Origin: Trichomonas vaginalis G3
Taxonomy: Eukaryota > Parabasalia > Trichomonadida > Trichomonadidae
Length of the DNA stretch: 64,000 nt
Reading direction: 5' to 3'
Assembly: GCF_026262505.1 (NCBI RefSeq)
Contig: NC_067204.1
Span: forward strand, 10,883,797 to 10,947,796
In this document: positions 30,640-40,942 of the stretch, in pieces
How positions within the stretch are numbered: the stretch's first letter is position 1
How the letters are laid out: each line of letters starts with the position of its first letter
Notes under the pieces: generated by a model
Seen by the model: the letters and a program-made list of their open reading frames with translations, nothing else
Databases searched by the model: none
What the model was told of the DNA's origin: nothing
Translations under genes and position numbers: made by a program

Positions 30640-30699
30640 CTTCATTTATACTAAACATCTTCAGGGCTAGAAGGCACGAAGTGCCTGGAAGCCCCACTA

Positions 30700-30729
<30 letters not shown>
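30640..30729 (-). repeat. right terminal inverted repeat of Polinton copy 1
   Basis: Reverse complement of 7744-7829, ending in a run of 28 T. Followed directly by the duplicated target atacaa at 30730-30735. Confidence 0.95.
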
Positions 30730-30732
<3 letters not shown>

Positions 30733-30735
30733 CAA
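30730..30735. repeat. target-site duplication of Polinton copy 1, right
   Basis: atacaa, the same as 7738-7743. Confidence 0.85.
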
Positions 30736-31784
30736 TGTGTGTGTAAAGAAAATACTTTATTTACTAGTTAAAAAATCATTTGGTATTGATCAAGTTTTTT
30801 TTTCTGGATAAGATATTATATGGATAATTGGATAGAAAATACAATTATATAATCTTGTACCTGGTTTAATTAAGCTAATTGTCATCAGAAACTTGTAATT
30901 TTTATGAATTTCAGATTTTCTTTTCATTACTGCTTTTCTTAATAGGTCAAGTTCTTATTTACGTTATAAAGTATGATATTTACAAATATCAAGTTATCGT
31001 GTTTTTTGAGAAATTATGAGAAACAAACAAAAATGAAAAAGATAGGAATAGCAATGAATAGTGATGTGGGTATAGAAAATGTAAGAGATATGAATGCAAA
31101 GCAATCAGTATTTAGGACATTGACCATAGATTTCGAAAAAAAATGCTGCATATTGAGCGAAAACTATGATTATATTATAAGGCTGTCATTTAAAGCATAA
31201 TAAAGCTATTCCCTTTTCATTTTAATCGAATAAGATAGTAAAGATTTTTGAATTAGCTAGAAACTGATGAGATGTTTTCACAAATCAGATTTTTAATCTC
31301 TATAATGCATAATTCACTCAATATCTCAATTTTGATATTGCGAGATATTTTTGCTATCGGTTTAGCAATTTTGACACAATAGCAAGAGGGTTCTATAAGC
31401 ATTATTATCAACGTAGAATCTGAATATCATATCAGAAAATGTCGCAAATCTGACATTTACCCGACCAAATAGCAAAAATAATTGAATACTTTTCGCGAAA
31501 ACTTTAAAAATCGATAAAAATATGAAATATAGATATTAAAGAGACTTTTTATATAATATTCATAAAGATTTTCCAAAAATATGATACCGCAAAATTAAAA
31601 AAGTGACGTCTTGAGTGGAGTCAAATGTCGAAATTGCTAGCTAAATGTTTTTTAGCGAAATTGCGTATTGTACGTTTTTTTCGCAAAACGAAACCCTTAA
31701 AAGAACTATCGATTTCCTAAATTTTTTAAACGAAAAATTTTCCAATTAGAAAATTGGTCAGATTGAAATTTTTTTGTAAATTTT
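30736..31784. promoter_or_regulatory. upstream region of the Rpn2 gene
   Basis: About 1 kb of AT-rich DNA with no supported gene. The only open frame (75 codons, 30973-31200) has no recognisable features. It contains the 17-mer gcaaaacgaaaccctta (31683-31699), about 90 bp before the gene, also found inverted in the left flank of the Polinton, and several gcgaaattgc-like words. Confidence 0.5.
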
Positions 31785-31789
31785 TCATA
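31785..31789 (+). promoter_or_regulatory. trichomonad initiator (Inr) of the Rpn2 gene
   Basis: TCATA matches the TCA(+1)Y(T/A) initiator known in Trichomonas. The A at 31787 would be the first transcribed base, only 4 nt before the ATG, in line with the very short leaders of this group. Confidence 0.75.
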
Positions 31790-31790
31790 A

Positions 31791-34355
31791 ATGTGGGGAT
31801 ATTCCGGAGGATTCCTTGCTCTTCTTGAAGAAGATGATATTGACTATCAGGTATACGCCATTGATCAACTTCTTGAAGTTGTCGATCTCGAATGGGCCCA
31901 AATCGCTGACAAACTCGATGTTATTTTGAAACTCGCCAACGATGCTTCATTCCACTATCACGAGAAGGCCGCTCTTCTTGCCTCAAAGACATACTATAGA
32001 CTTGGTGAATTTGCTGCCGCTGCCAAGTACTTAGTTAAGGCTGGACCATTATTCGACCCAACAGCAACAGACAACTTCACAAATACTGTCAAATCACAGC
32101 TCATTTCTCAGGTCAGAGTTAATGCTGAACAGAAGAAGGAGACTGATGAATCTACACTTGAAATCATTTACAAGATTTTCGACAACATGTTCGACAACAA
32201 GGACTACGCAGCCTTATTCTGCCTTGCCCTTGAAACACGCCAGAACAAGTATCTTTCTCGCTGCATTGAGACTCTTCCAGATCTTTTGCCATATGCGATC
32301 ACAACAGTCCTTAAGAACGTCCACGACTCACAGTATCGCGCAGAAGTTCTGCAGGTATTGGTTACCTTCCTTTCTGACTCTGTTGATGAACAAGTTGCCA
32401 AGTTACATCAATTCTTGAATAATCCAGAAGCAGTTGCAGCCGTTATCATCACATTGCTTGCTATGGACAACTCAGAATTAGCTTACCAGATCGCATTCGA
32501 CCTTGCCGAAGATGCAAGCCAGAAATTCCGTAATGATGTTATCCGTGAACTTGGCGAAGACGAATTAGTTCTTCCAGTCAAAGACATTCTCACAAGACTT
32601 ACACCATTACACCTCGAATTACAGTTCCACTACCAGTATTCGAATGAAGATACTTCACTGATCGACGGCTTCATCGAAAGTCTCGACACAAAGGTCTCTA
32701 CATCACACAACGCCGTTGTTACTCTTTTCGCATACATGAATGCTCACTCCTCTCACGATCAGTACTTCAGAGACCACACTGACTGGTTCTCCACACTTAA
32801 CAAGTGGCCAAAGTTCTACTCAGTTGCATCAGCCGGCTGTGTCCACATCGGTAACCTTGTTGCTGCTAACACTATTTTCAAGAACTACACGGACGCTAAA
32901 AGAGACTCCGAAGTCACTGGCGGTGCTCTTTACGCCATTGGTTTAATCCACGCAAACTACGCGAACGACAGCGAGATCATCAATCTTGTCAACGGCTATC
33001 TTAACAACGGCAAGCAGATGTACATCATCTACGGTGCATCTCTTGCTCTTGGCTTAATCAAGATCGGCAGCCAGGACCAACATGACCTCGACAACCTTAC
33101 AAACAAGTTATTCATGCCGGATGTCCAACCAGAGTGTGGTGAAGCATTTGCATACGCTATTGGCATGATCAACCTCGGCTCCGGTCCATGCGACTTGTTA
33201 TCTAAGTTACTTGAATTTGCTAAGGACTGCCCACACGAGAGGATTGTCCGCGGCATCTCCATGGCACTTGGTCTTATGTGCTACGGCAAAGAGCGTCAAG
33301 CAAACATTGTTTACGATGCATTGATCAACAGCCGTAACTCCGTTTTACGCGAAGGGGCTGCATGGGTTCTTGCATTTGCATATGTTGGCACAGGCGACAA
33401 CGAGACTGCACAGAAACTTCTTCACATTGCAGTTAGTGACACAAGTGGTGATGTCCGCCGTGTTGCATGCATTGCTATCGGTCTTCTCTTGTCTCGTCAG
33501 CCTGAGCGTGTTCCGGAGACACTTGGTCTTTTGGCCATGTCATACCACGCATACTGCTGCTCCGGTGCTGCTCTTGCCATTGGTCTTTCATGCGCAGGCA
33601 CAGGAAACAAAGAGTGCATTGAGTTACTTAAACCATTGCTTAAAGACATGGATCCACTTGTTCGCCAGAGTGCTACAATTGGCATGGCAATGATCCTTCA
33701 GCAGCAGAGTGATGCCCAAGAGCCATACTGCGCCGAATTCCGTAAATTCCTTCGCTCTAAGATGAGGAAAGAGTCCGGTGAAATGACAACATTCTCCATC
33801 GGTGCAGCATACGGTATCTTGAATGCAACTGGCAGGAAATCCATCATCTCATGCAACTCTCTTCGCGGTGTCAACTCAATGCTTTCCACAGTTGGTGCTG
33901 CATTGTTCACCAACTACTACTACTTCATTCCTTTGTCACTCATGCTTTCACTTGCATTCCACACGACAGCGATGATTCCATTGGACAGAAACTTGAACAT
34001 CGTTGAGTGGCAGGTCAGATGCAAGTCCAAACCATCACTATTTGCCGATCCACCAACATACGCGAAGGAGAAAGATGTTGTCAAACTTGCCGACAAAGTT
34101 GAACTTTCTGTTGCTCGCGAACTTTCCAAGGACGAGAAGAAGGCTGCAGAAGAGAAAGAGAAAGAACAGCAGGAGAAGGAAGATCTTCTTAAGAATGAAC
34201 CACAAGAAGAAATCATCACCAACCCAGCACGTGTTACATTGGAGCAGATCAAATTCATCGATCCAACATATTCTAAAGATTGGAGTCCAATCATAACTCC
34301 TTCACTTGGTTTCATCATGCTTAAGAAAGAAGGTGAACAAGAAATGGATCAATAA
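31791..34355 (+). CDS. RPN2: 26S proteasome regulatory subunit Rpn2 (PSMD1)
   Basis: 854 residues, one open frame. The N-terminus (GYSGGFLALLEEDDIDYQVYAIDQL) is the Rpn2 start. About residues 375-640 hold the proteasome/cyclosome repeats, visible as GGALYAIGLIHANYAN, YIIYGASLALGLIKIGS, EAFAYAIGMINLGSG, IVRGISMALGLMCYG, LREGAAWVLAFAYVGTG and CCSGAALAIGLSCAGTG, which form the ring scaffold. The conserved C-terminal part PLSLMLSLAFHTTAMIPLDR is followed by a Lys/Glu-rich insert (about 773-803) and the final beta segment ending LGFIMLKKEGEQEMDQ. Rpn2 scaffolds the 19S base in the nucleus and cytosol. It is shorter than yeast and human Rpn2 (about 945-953) and lacks the acidic, aromatic C-terminal tail that binds Rpn13. 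The stop is part of a TAAA poly(A) signal. Confidence 0.97.
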   Translation: MWGYSGGFLALLEEDDIDYQVYAIDQLLEVVDLEWAQIADKLDVILKLANDASFHYHEKAALLASKTYYRLGEFAAAAKYLVKAGPLFDPTATDNFTNTVKSQLISQVRVNAEQKKETDESTLEIIYKIFDNMFDNKDYAALFCLALETRQNKYLSRCIETLPDLLPYAITTVLKNVHDSQYRAEVLQVLVTFLSDSVDEQVAKLHQFLNNPEAVAAVIITLLAMDNSELAYQIAFDLAEDASQKFRNDVIRELGEDELVLPVKDILTRLTPLHLELQFHYQYSNEDTSLIDGFIESLDTKVSTSHNAVVTLFAYMNAHSSHDQYFRDHTDWFSTLNKWPKFYSVASAGCVHIGNLVAANTIFKNYTDAKRDSEVTGGALYAIGLIHANYANDSEIINLVNGYLNNGKQMYIIYGASLALGLIKIGSQDQHDLDNLTNKLFMPDVQPECGEAFAYAIGMINLGSGPCDLLSKLLEFAKDCPHERIVRGISMALGLMCYGKERQANIVYDALINSRNSVLREGAAWVLAFAYVGTGDNETAQKLLHIAVSDTSGDVRRVACIAIGLLLSRQPERVPETLGLLAMSYHAYCCSGAALAIGLSCAGTGNKECIELLKPLLKDMDPLVRQSATIGMAMILQQQSDAQEPYCAEFRKFLRSKMRKESGEMTTFSIGAAYGILNATGRKSIISCNSLRGVNSMLSTVGAALFTNYYYFIPLSLMLSLAFHTTAMIPLDRNLNIVEWQVRCKSKPSLFADPPTYAKEKDVVKLADKVELSVARELSKDEKKAAEEKEKEQQEKEDLLKNEPQEEIITNPARVTLEQIKFIDPTYSKDWSPIITPSLGFIMLKKEGEQEMDQ

Positions 34356-34356
34356 A
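34353..34356 (+). terminator. TAAA poly(A) signal overlapping the Rpn2 stop codon
   Basis: The stop TAA is followed by A, making the UAAA signal that in Trichomonas commonly overlaps the stop codon. A T/A-rich tract follows. Confidence 0.65.
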
Positions 34357-34401
34357 CTTATAATTTTTTATTATTATTTTTATAATCTAATTTAAATTTA
34401 A

Positions 34402-34575
34402 TAAATAATCTCTCCCATCTGAAGATTCAACATCAAGTTCTGTTTATACACTAAAGAAACTTCAAAACGGCCATTGTACGATGCCTAAATAAGTGATGCA
34501 CTTTCATTTTTGTTTGGCATTAATGATGCGAAAGAAATAATATGATATATATTTCAAAATTCTTATAAAAATATT
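34402..34575 (+). repeat. Rpn2 3'-flank segment, duplicated at 39118-39444 (empty-site copy)
   Basis: Shares the words aatctctc, gattcaacatcaagt, tgtttata, ccattgtacgatgc/ccattatacaatgc, and attaatgatgcgaaagaaata with 39118-39444. It continues without interruption through the TA (34538-34539) at which the second copy is split by the transposon at 39445-40712. The second copy also contains about 200 bp not present here. Confidence 0.8.
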
Positions 34576-35041
34576 AAGGGTGCACCCGTATGTACGTTTA
34601 TTTGAGAGGAGGAGGATTACCCTCTCAATTTTGAGGGATTCGTTAGTTTATTTTCTCGATGAATATGCAATAAAATTTGATTTTTACTTTATCAATATAC
34701 TTCATATAATATACACATGTTCATGTAAAAACTTTTTCCCAAAATCCTCAGGAATTAATGAGTAAGACAGTTTTTCGACAAATAAATCGATAACATGGGA
34801 ATTAAAATAAGGTGTTATATTACATATATAGTAAAGGATATGGATGTGAAGAGCGTTAGTAGAATGGAAAGACTTTGAAATTTTAAAAAATTTATCTGTA
34901 CTAAAAAATTATTTGATTATAAAAGCATATTATATATTAATTGCTATATAGAATTATCATAACAGATTTTGGAAAAGCCGCAAATCGCCAAGCTGGAGAA
35001 TTCATTAAATACTAATTATTCAGCTTTTTTTCGGAAAGGAA

Positions 35042-35103
35042 GGTAGTGTAGTTGTTGTGACCACTATGCTCTTTTTGAATCCAAAAGACGACTGTTCAAA
35101 TCA
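35042..35103 (+). ncRNA. tRNA-like sequence (possible tRNA-Gln pseudogene)
   Basis: An A-box-like TAGTGTAGTTG and a B-box-like TGTTCAAATCA are spaced as in a tRNA, with CTCTTTTTGAATCC between them recalling a glutamine anticodon arm. A T-run follows within about 15 bp. The acceptor and T stems do not pair well, so it is probably a decayed tRNA or a tRNA-derived Pol III unit. Confidence 0.35.
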
Positions 35104-38100
35104 TAACATCTTTGTTTTTTTCTTTTTGTGTTATTATTGTTTTTCCTTGTTATTATTCTAATTAAAAATGTTTTAGTAAAGGTATTTTTGGCATCATTTT
35201 TTCAAATTGTCTCAATGCAAATGTTCGAAAATTTTGTAGGCAATATGACTACTCTTTCAACATTTGTTCTCTTTTATTAATTCAAACAGATTTAGGATCT
35301 AATTTCATGCCTTCGAAGACATTTAAACCATCTTCGACATAATTTATTGACAAATTGATGATTATTACTCACAAATGTCACTAATTTAATCTCCTGTCAT
35401 TCTGTAACAAATTTTGATTCAGTAACAAAGCTCAGTAAAAACTTTACAAAAAATCTCCAATTTATTTTAGTGTCTTTTTGGATTTATGGCTGCATTCTCT
35501 TCTACATCTGTACGCTGTGTTTGGAAGAAGACGAAATACAGAAACTTTCTACACAAGTAATCAGATTTTCCTCTCTTTTATGTCAAAATGCTTCCTCACG
35601 CTACGCATGCGTCATGAATTAGATTCATTGTCAGCATTGTGTCCAAATAGCAAAAAAAAAGTAATAGTTTAAATTTCGCATTTTACATAAGTATACGCTT
35701 TAATTGATATCAAAACAGATTTAGATAGCTTAAAACAATATAGTTTACTCATAAATACATCTTGATAATTCACTTCTTCATTTTTCATAATCTTATATCC
35801 TGACTTATATCCTCTTATAAACCATATTTCTACTGAAATCTTCTTAAAGTATCTTTATATCCCTATCTACGCCTCGAAACCCTATTTTTCCGGCGGAATA
35901 TGAATCTTCAGGTCTCGCTGATTCGATTTCTGCAGTCAGATCGTAAAAATACCTACTACATAGCCTGATAATCTCATTTTAAGTTCCTTAATTTTTTTGA
36001 AAAAAAAAATTCAAACTCCCTTATCAAACATCATGTTCATTTTTACGGATTTCATTTTTTCTTTAAGTTTAAAATATACACTTTTTAGCATGTTTATAAT
36101 ACATTTTCAATTTAAATTTACATTTTCATTTTTGAATTGTTTATTTATATTTCCGTTTGCACAATAATATTGAAAATAATTTGTGAGGAATACGGAAAGA
36201 ATAAAAAATAGTATACATACCAGAATCACTTTTTTTACCATCCTGTGCTGATTGTTTATTATCGGCCCGCTATGCAAGAAATGATAGTAACGATTAGAGG
36301 ATTCTCATTCTTCTATTCAATCGCTAGCAATCTTAAGCAATGTTATTACTTTCGTTCTTAATTATTCTTCCATATTTTTTAAATTCAAGTTAATCGCTTT
36401 AATTTAAATCAAATTGCTACAGTGTTACCAAGTATGAATAATAATAAGATCACCGATGTCAAAAAGGCATAATAAAAATCGAAATAACACATCTCGAAAT
36501 AGCCAGCATAGAATTTTTCACGACTCTTCATTTTTATTCATTTTTTAATGCATATACGCATACATTGTTAACTGGGAAAAAAAATGCTAAAATCTGGCAA
36601 AGTTATTGCAAATCGAAGGGAAAGAATTGCTTTTAAATAATATTAGGTACCAGAAATTAATATACCCCTCAAGGTAATTGCAATAATGGTTCAAATATTT
36701 CTATAGTTCCAAATACATTCAAATAAAATTGCAATCTTAATTTTAAAATCCAAATTGATAATATCATCACACAGTATACATAAATGTAGTTTTCTCTTTT
36801 GTATCTATTTACTTGTTATCGTTTAAATATCATCATAAAATCTTAATTATAAACTATTTTGAAAATTGGTATGAAACCAATATTTTTATAAGAAGTACTG
36901 ATACTTAATACATTCTAGCTTTTAAAATTTGATATTATCATATCATTTTTCGAATTTTATTGACTTTTTACACATTAAACGATGTAAACATGATTTTGCT
37001 TCAATTTCATTACATATCGTTTTTCTAAATTTTTTGCAAAATCATTTTTTCTAGCTGAAAAATGTATTTTTTAATTTCATCTTTGTTTTTTCGGATTTTT
37101 TTTGGAATTAAGAAGTGTGTAGCAGCGCGGCAGTGTCAATATAAAAGTCTTACATACCTTAAGAGATGATGAATATGATAAGAATTTTCAGAATTTATTT
37201 TCAATAACAAATATAGACTTAAATAGAAGGTATTTCGAATAAAATTGAAGCTGATTATGAACACGTACGGTCAAAAATGTAAAATATTATAATAAATAGT
37301 GTATAAATTATGTATTTAGTCTATTTTTAAGAACAAAATCTAATTAATTACTAATTAGTAATTAATTTTGATAGAGTAAAACGAGATTTTAGATAAGTTT
37401 GTTTGTATTAACAGCGATAGGGAGCTTCAACAGATTACCTTTTTGGTAATTTTTTTATTTTATTTTGGCTTCGCGTTAATGGTTTACGTATTGTATGCAA
37501 GCGTATTGATTCTATTCTTTAGTTAAATCATTTCTTGAATTATATGGAGAAATCCATTCCCAAAATTTGATGCTAAATCATATTTTTTTTTACTTGTTTT
37601 AACTTAAACAACACATGTCCTATAGGTAAAAATTGCATCGTATGGTAGAACTTGTTTGAACAGTAAAAATTCAATAACTTTGAATAAATTATTCGAAAGT
37701 ATCGAGGTATTGCTAGCTTTGCGTAGCTGCTGTTAATACATTTCCAGTTTCCTACAAATAAAACCGGTTAATCTTTTTGGATTTCCTAATTTTCGCAATA
37801 AAAGATTTGATTGTTCTTTACATCGCATTTGATTGCATTTTAAACACGACATGCTTTCATACAATCGGTAACTAGCGATTATCTTTAAAAATTGTTCGAA
37901 TATATTGTAGATTGAACTAAAGTTAAAATTATTTAACAACAAGATTCAATTTTTCAACAATAATCCAATAGCCATCCAATGTTAAATAGGATTATGTAAT
38001 AAGAATGTCAAAATAAGATTTTTTTTAAATGCGAATATAAAAAGATCGTATTAGGTTTGACTTGAGTTATTTGACTTGCGACGTTTGAGTGATATTCATT

Positions 38101-38409
38101 TACGCTCGACAATTAATATCAAAACTATTAGGATTGCATCGCATTTTGTATACTATGTCCAGCAATGCGAGAGACTATTTTAAAAATGAAATAAATTATT
38201 TGTAAAAACACCATATATGCACGATTAGAACTATGTATTTTAGAGTTGTGAGCTATTAATTTAAAAATTCTCAATATTTTTTTTTTATTGCGATTTCAAG
38301 GAAAATATATTATTATTATTATTAAATATGTAATAAATTATATGCTTATGGATATAGACATAAAAAATGCTGAAACAATGAAAAGAAAAAAATAGTTGCC
38401 AAATAGAAA

Positions 38410-38450
38410 AAGTCGAACCCATACCCCTAACCATTGAGTTATCCTCACTT
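38410..38450 (-). ncRNA. tRNA-like fragment
   Basis: On the minus strand GATAACTCAATGGTTAG resembles an A-box D-arm and GGGTTCGACT a B box, but they are only about 10 bases apart, so the anticodon arm is missing. A run of five T follows. Probably a truncated tRNA relic. Confidence 0.3.
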
Positions 38451-39117
38451 TCAAATTTTAATCGTAAAAAAGGTATTTAATCGCATAGCTCGCACCGTTC
38501 AGGCGTATTTCGAAGTTCTATATAGTATTAAAGATTAAGTTACACTATGTACAAAATAACTTTTTATTGTTATTTGATTTTGATAGCATTATTTGCTGAA
38601 TATGAAAAATCTCGTAGAAATAATCATTTTATACAGACATAAGTATTGGATTGTTTCCCAACAATCATAATAACACACGTTTCATATTATAGTTTATTTC
38701 ATTCCCGTACAAAATTTAGATAACGATATCAAATAAAAAAAACGGTGGCCTTTTTTTACTTCAAACTATCATCAAGTCTAATCAAATTGAGTGAGTATTC
38801 TTGCTATTAGTATGACATGAAAAAGTGATCGACAAAAATTGAAGATATTGTAGTTAACTCGGATTTTTTTAATTGCAAATACATCTATAATTGGTGTAAA
38901 TATCATTTATTATATCAAAATCGAAAAATTCGTTTTTGGAAATCTTTGAATTTATGAGAAGTTCTACAAAGACACTTACAAATATAGCGTTTGCAATAAA
39001 AAGGCTCTTTAGTCTTCTTCATTCTTGCTCAGAAACCTCTGCTGGTTACCTTACGGGTAACCTGCAAAGCTGCTTCCAAGGCATCGGGAAAATAACGTAT
39101 TTTCGTGAGACTACCTT

Positions 39118-39444
39118 TAGATAATCTCTCCATTCTGAAAATTCAACATCAAGTGCTGTTTATATATTATTATTTTTTTTTCTTCTTTTTTATCATCAAA
39201 AGAGATATAATAATGAATGAGTAATCACTTAGTTATACGTGTTTATTGAGAGCTAAGATCCAATTAAAATCCAAAGAATCTAAAATTTTATTTTCTAAAC
39301 TTACATAACCATATAAAATCAAATTATTTAAAATTTAATCTTATTTTTCATTATAATATAACAAATTCAAGACAGCCATTATACAATGCTCAAATAAATG
39401 GTGCGCTTTCAATTTTTTTTGGTATTAATGATGCGAAAGAAATA
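39118..39444 (+). repeat. second copy of the Rpn2 3'-flank segment, interrupted by a transposon
   Basis: Diverged duplicate of 34402-34537, with about 200 bp of extra sequence in its middle. The match resumes after 40713 (taatataatatagatttcaaa against taatatgatatatatttcaaa). Confidence 0.75.
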
Positions 39445-40712
39445 CCCAGATTTGCTTTACTTTTACCACTCCCCATGTAATTTCTGGGGAAAACGATAAT
39501 TCATTTTTTTTATGGATGAATAGATCGTTTTCCTAGAAAGGACCTCATATCTCTGGCTAAAAAGAGTGTCAGATCCTAAATAGATTATTGATCTAGTGTA
39601 CAAATCCAATAAAAAGCCTATTTTTTTGGCTTTTTTGGTGCTCATTTTTTCGAAGATCTACATGAATATGGGGAAACCATCGGATTTTTTTGGTTAACCC
39701 ACATCTTCATGTAGTCTGGACTATCTTTCCTCGAAGGACCTCTTTACGGGTGTAAAAACTCATAAAGTTCTCAAAAGATTCATTCTCGATCTCCATGCTG
39801 AAAGAATTTACAATAAAAAAGAGATCTACGCATCAAACTACAGCCATAAATGAACTGAACCCCTAAAGCTCAGCTCTTAGTTTATCAAAAACGTCGAAAT
39901 CCTTCTCATTGCAATCAAATTTTCTCAATAACTCATAAGAAAAATCGAATTTTGATTAAGCCGATGTTATAGGTATCACAAATACTACAAACTTGAGCAA
40001 TATCGAAATTGCCAGCAAAAGTTTGAAATTGCATTGCTCATATTTGTTTTGTAAACTAAAAATCTGCTTATATTATTCATTAATTTTTATATATTATTCA
40101 TATACTTTAATAAAAACAATACTATTTCACCTTAAAAATGAATTTCATAAGTCAATATTATTTTTTTGAAAATGTATCAATTTTCGATTAAAACAACATG
40201 AGAATAAAATTTACGCAAAATTATTTTAAAAAATGGTTTTAAAAATTTACAATTGATTAAGAATAAGATTGGAAGAAGTTTTGAAGTTTAATTTAAGAAA
40301 AAAAATTCGGATATTATTCATGGATCTAAGTAATCTGATATTTGAGTATCGGCACTATGCATAAAACATATATTATAGTTTTTTTGGATTTTTATGATTT
40401 TAAATATATTCAAATTTGGCAATCCAATAGATTTTTAAAAAATAGGTAAATAAAAATAGATTACATATGCAGCAGATTTAGAACATGAAACAAATCTTAT
40501 AGTGACCCAAAAAAAAATTCATGATCCAAAAAAGAAAAAAATTGGCTAAATGGGAATCAAACCTTGGCATAACGAATCATTATGTCAGATGTTTCCACTA
40601 CACTACACCGGCAGTTCGAAAAACACCCTTGGTGGTTCTATTTAATAGCTACTCCCAACGATAGGCGGTGTCCCCAGCTTTCGAGAGGTGGTAAAAGTAA
40701 AGCAAATCTGGG
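39445..40712 (+). mobile_element. TA-flanked DNA transposon relic, 1268 bp (Tc1/mariner-like, degenerate or non-autonomous)
   Basis: Perfect 25-bp terminal inverted repeats (cccagatttgctttactttt plus accac) lie at 39445-39469 and 40688-40712, with TA on both sides. The related empty site at 34538-34539 has a single TA and confirms the borders. Size, TA target and end length fit the Tc1/mariner group, which is present in Trichomonas. No long transposase frame remains: the longest interior frame is about 60 codons (39463-39645, minus), with no DDD motif that I can see. It is therefore a decayed or deletion-derived copy. Confidence 0.85.
40546..40615 (-). ncRNA. tRNA-like sequence inside the transposon relic
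   Basis: On the minus strand TAGTGTAGTGG (A box, D stem GTGT/ACAT pairs) is followed by GGTTTGATTCCC (B box) and then a run of seven T. A stem CATAA/TTATG with a 7-base loop lies between. Acceptor pairing is poor. Probably a tRNA-derived Pol III unit or pseudogene. Confidence 0.4.
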
Positions 40713-40942
40713 TAATATAATATAGATTTCAAAAAGCTAATAAAAATTTCAAATTGTTTCAATTTTTGTGAATTTCGAGTCGAGTCCGGGATATCTACCC
40801 AAAATTGCCATTTTGAGTTTACAAAGTTTACATATGTAAAGTGATATATTTGCCGCTTATTTGCCAACACCTCCCTAAAAAAAAAGTTTGGCGCCAAATC
40901 GCAAAAGTGTCATAATCTCATGGTGGACCACAGAAGGGGTCG

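Larger units (their letters stand above)
7744..30729 (+). mobile_element. Polinton/Maverick copy 1 (PolB-less lineage), full length, broken
   Basis: A 22,986-bp element with terminal inverted repeats at 7744-7829 and 30640-30729 and a 6-bp target duplication. It contains capsid, packaging ATPase, rve integrase, SF3 helicase, methylase, fibre and KilA-N parts, and no protein-primed DNA polymerase B or recognisable adenovirus-type protease. It is a fossil carrying about a dozen breaks, but many parts are open and it is close in sequence to copy 2 at 41807-64000, so its insertion is probably young. It sits between divergent host genes and has pushed their upstream regions apart. Confidence 0.93.
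34356..39117. other. long gene-free AT-rich region
   Basis: About 4.8 kb with no open frame of coding character. It contains the first copy of a duplicated segment (34402-34575), two tRNA-like sequences (35042-35103 and 38410-38450) and a small perfect hairpin ggttacc/gggtaacc at about 39044-39062. Otherwise nothing recognised. Confidence 0.55.

Noticed and set aside
30973-31200. 75-codon frame upstream of Rpn2
   Set aside because: AT-derived composition, no initiator motif near the start and no recognisable feature.
38936-39124. 62-codon frame before the duplicated Rpn2 flank
   Set aside because: Contains a small hairpin and no coding signature; it is not a piece of Rpn2, although its position before a copied Rpn2 3' flank made that worth checking.
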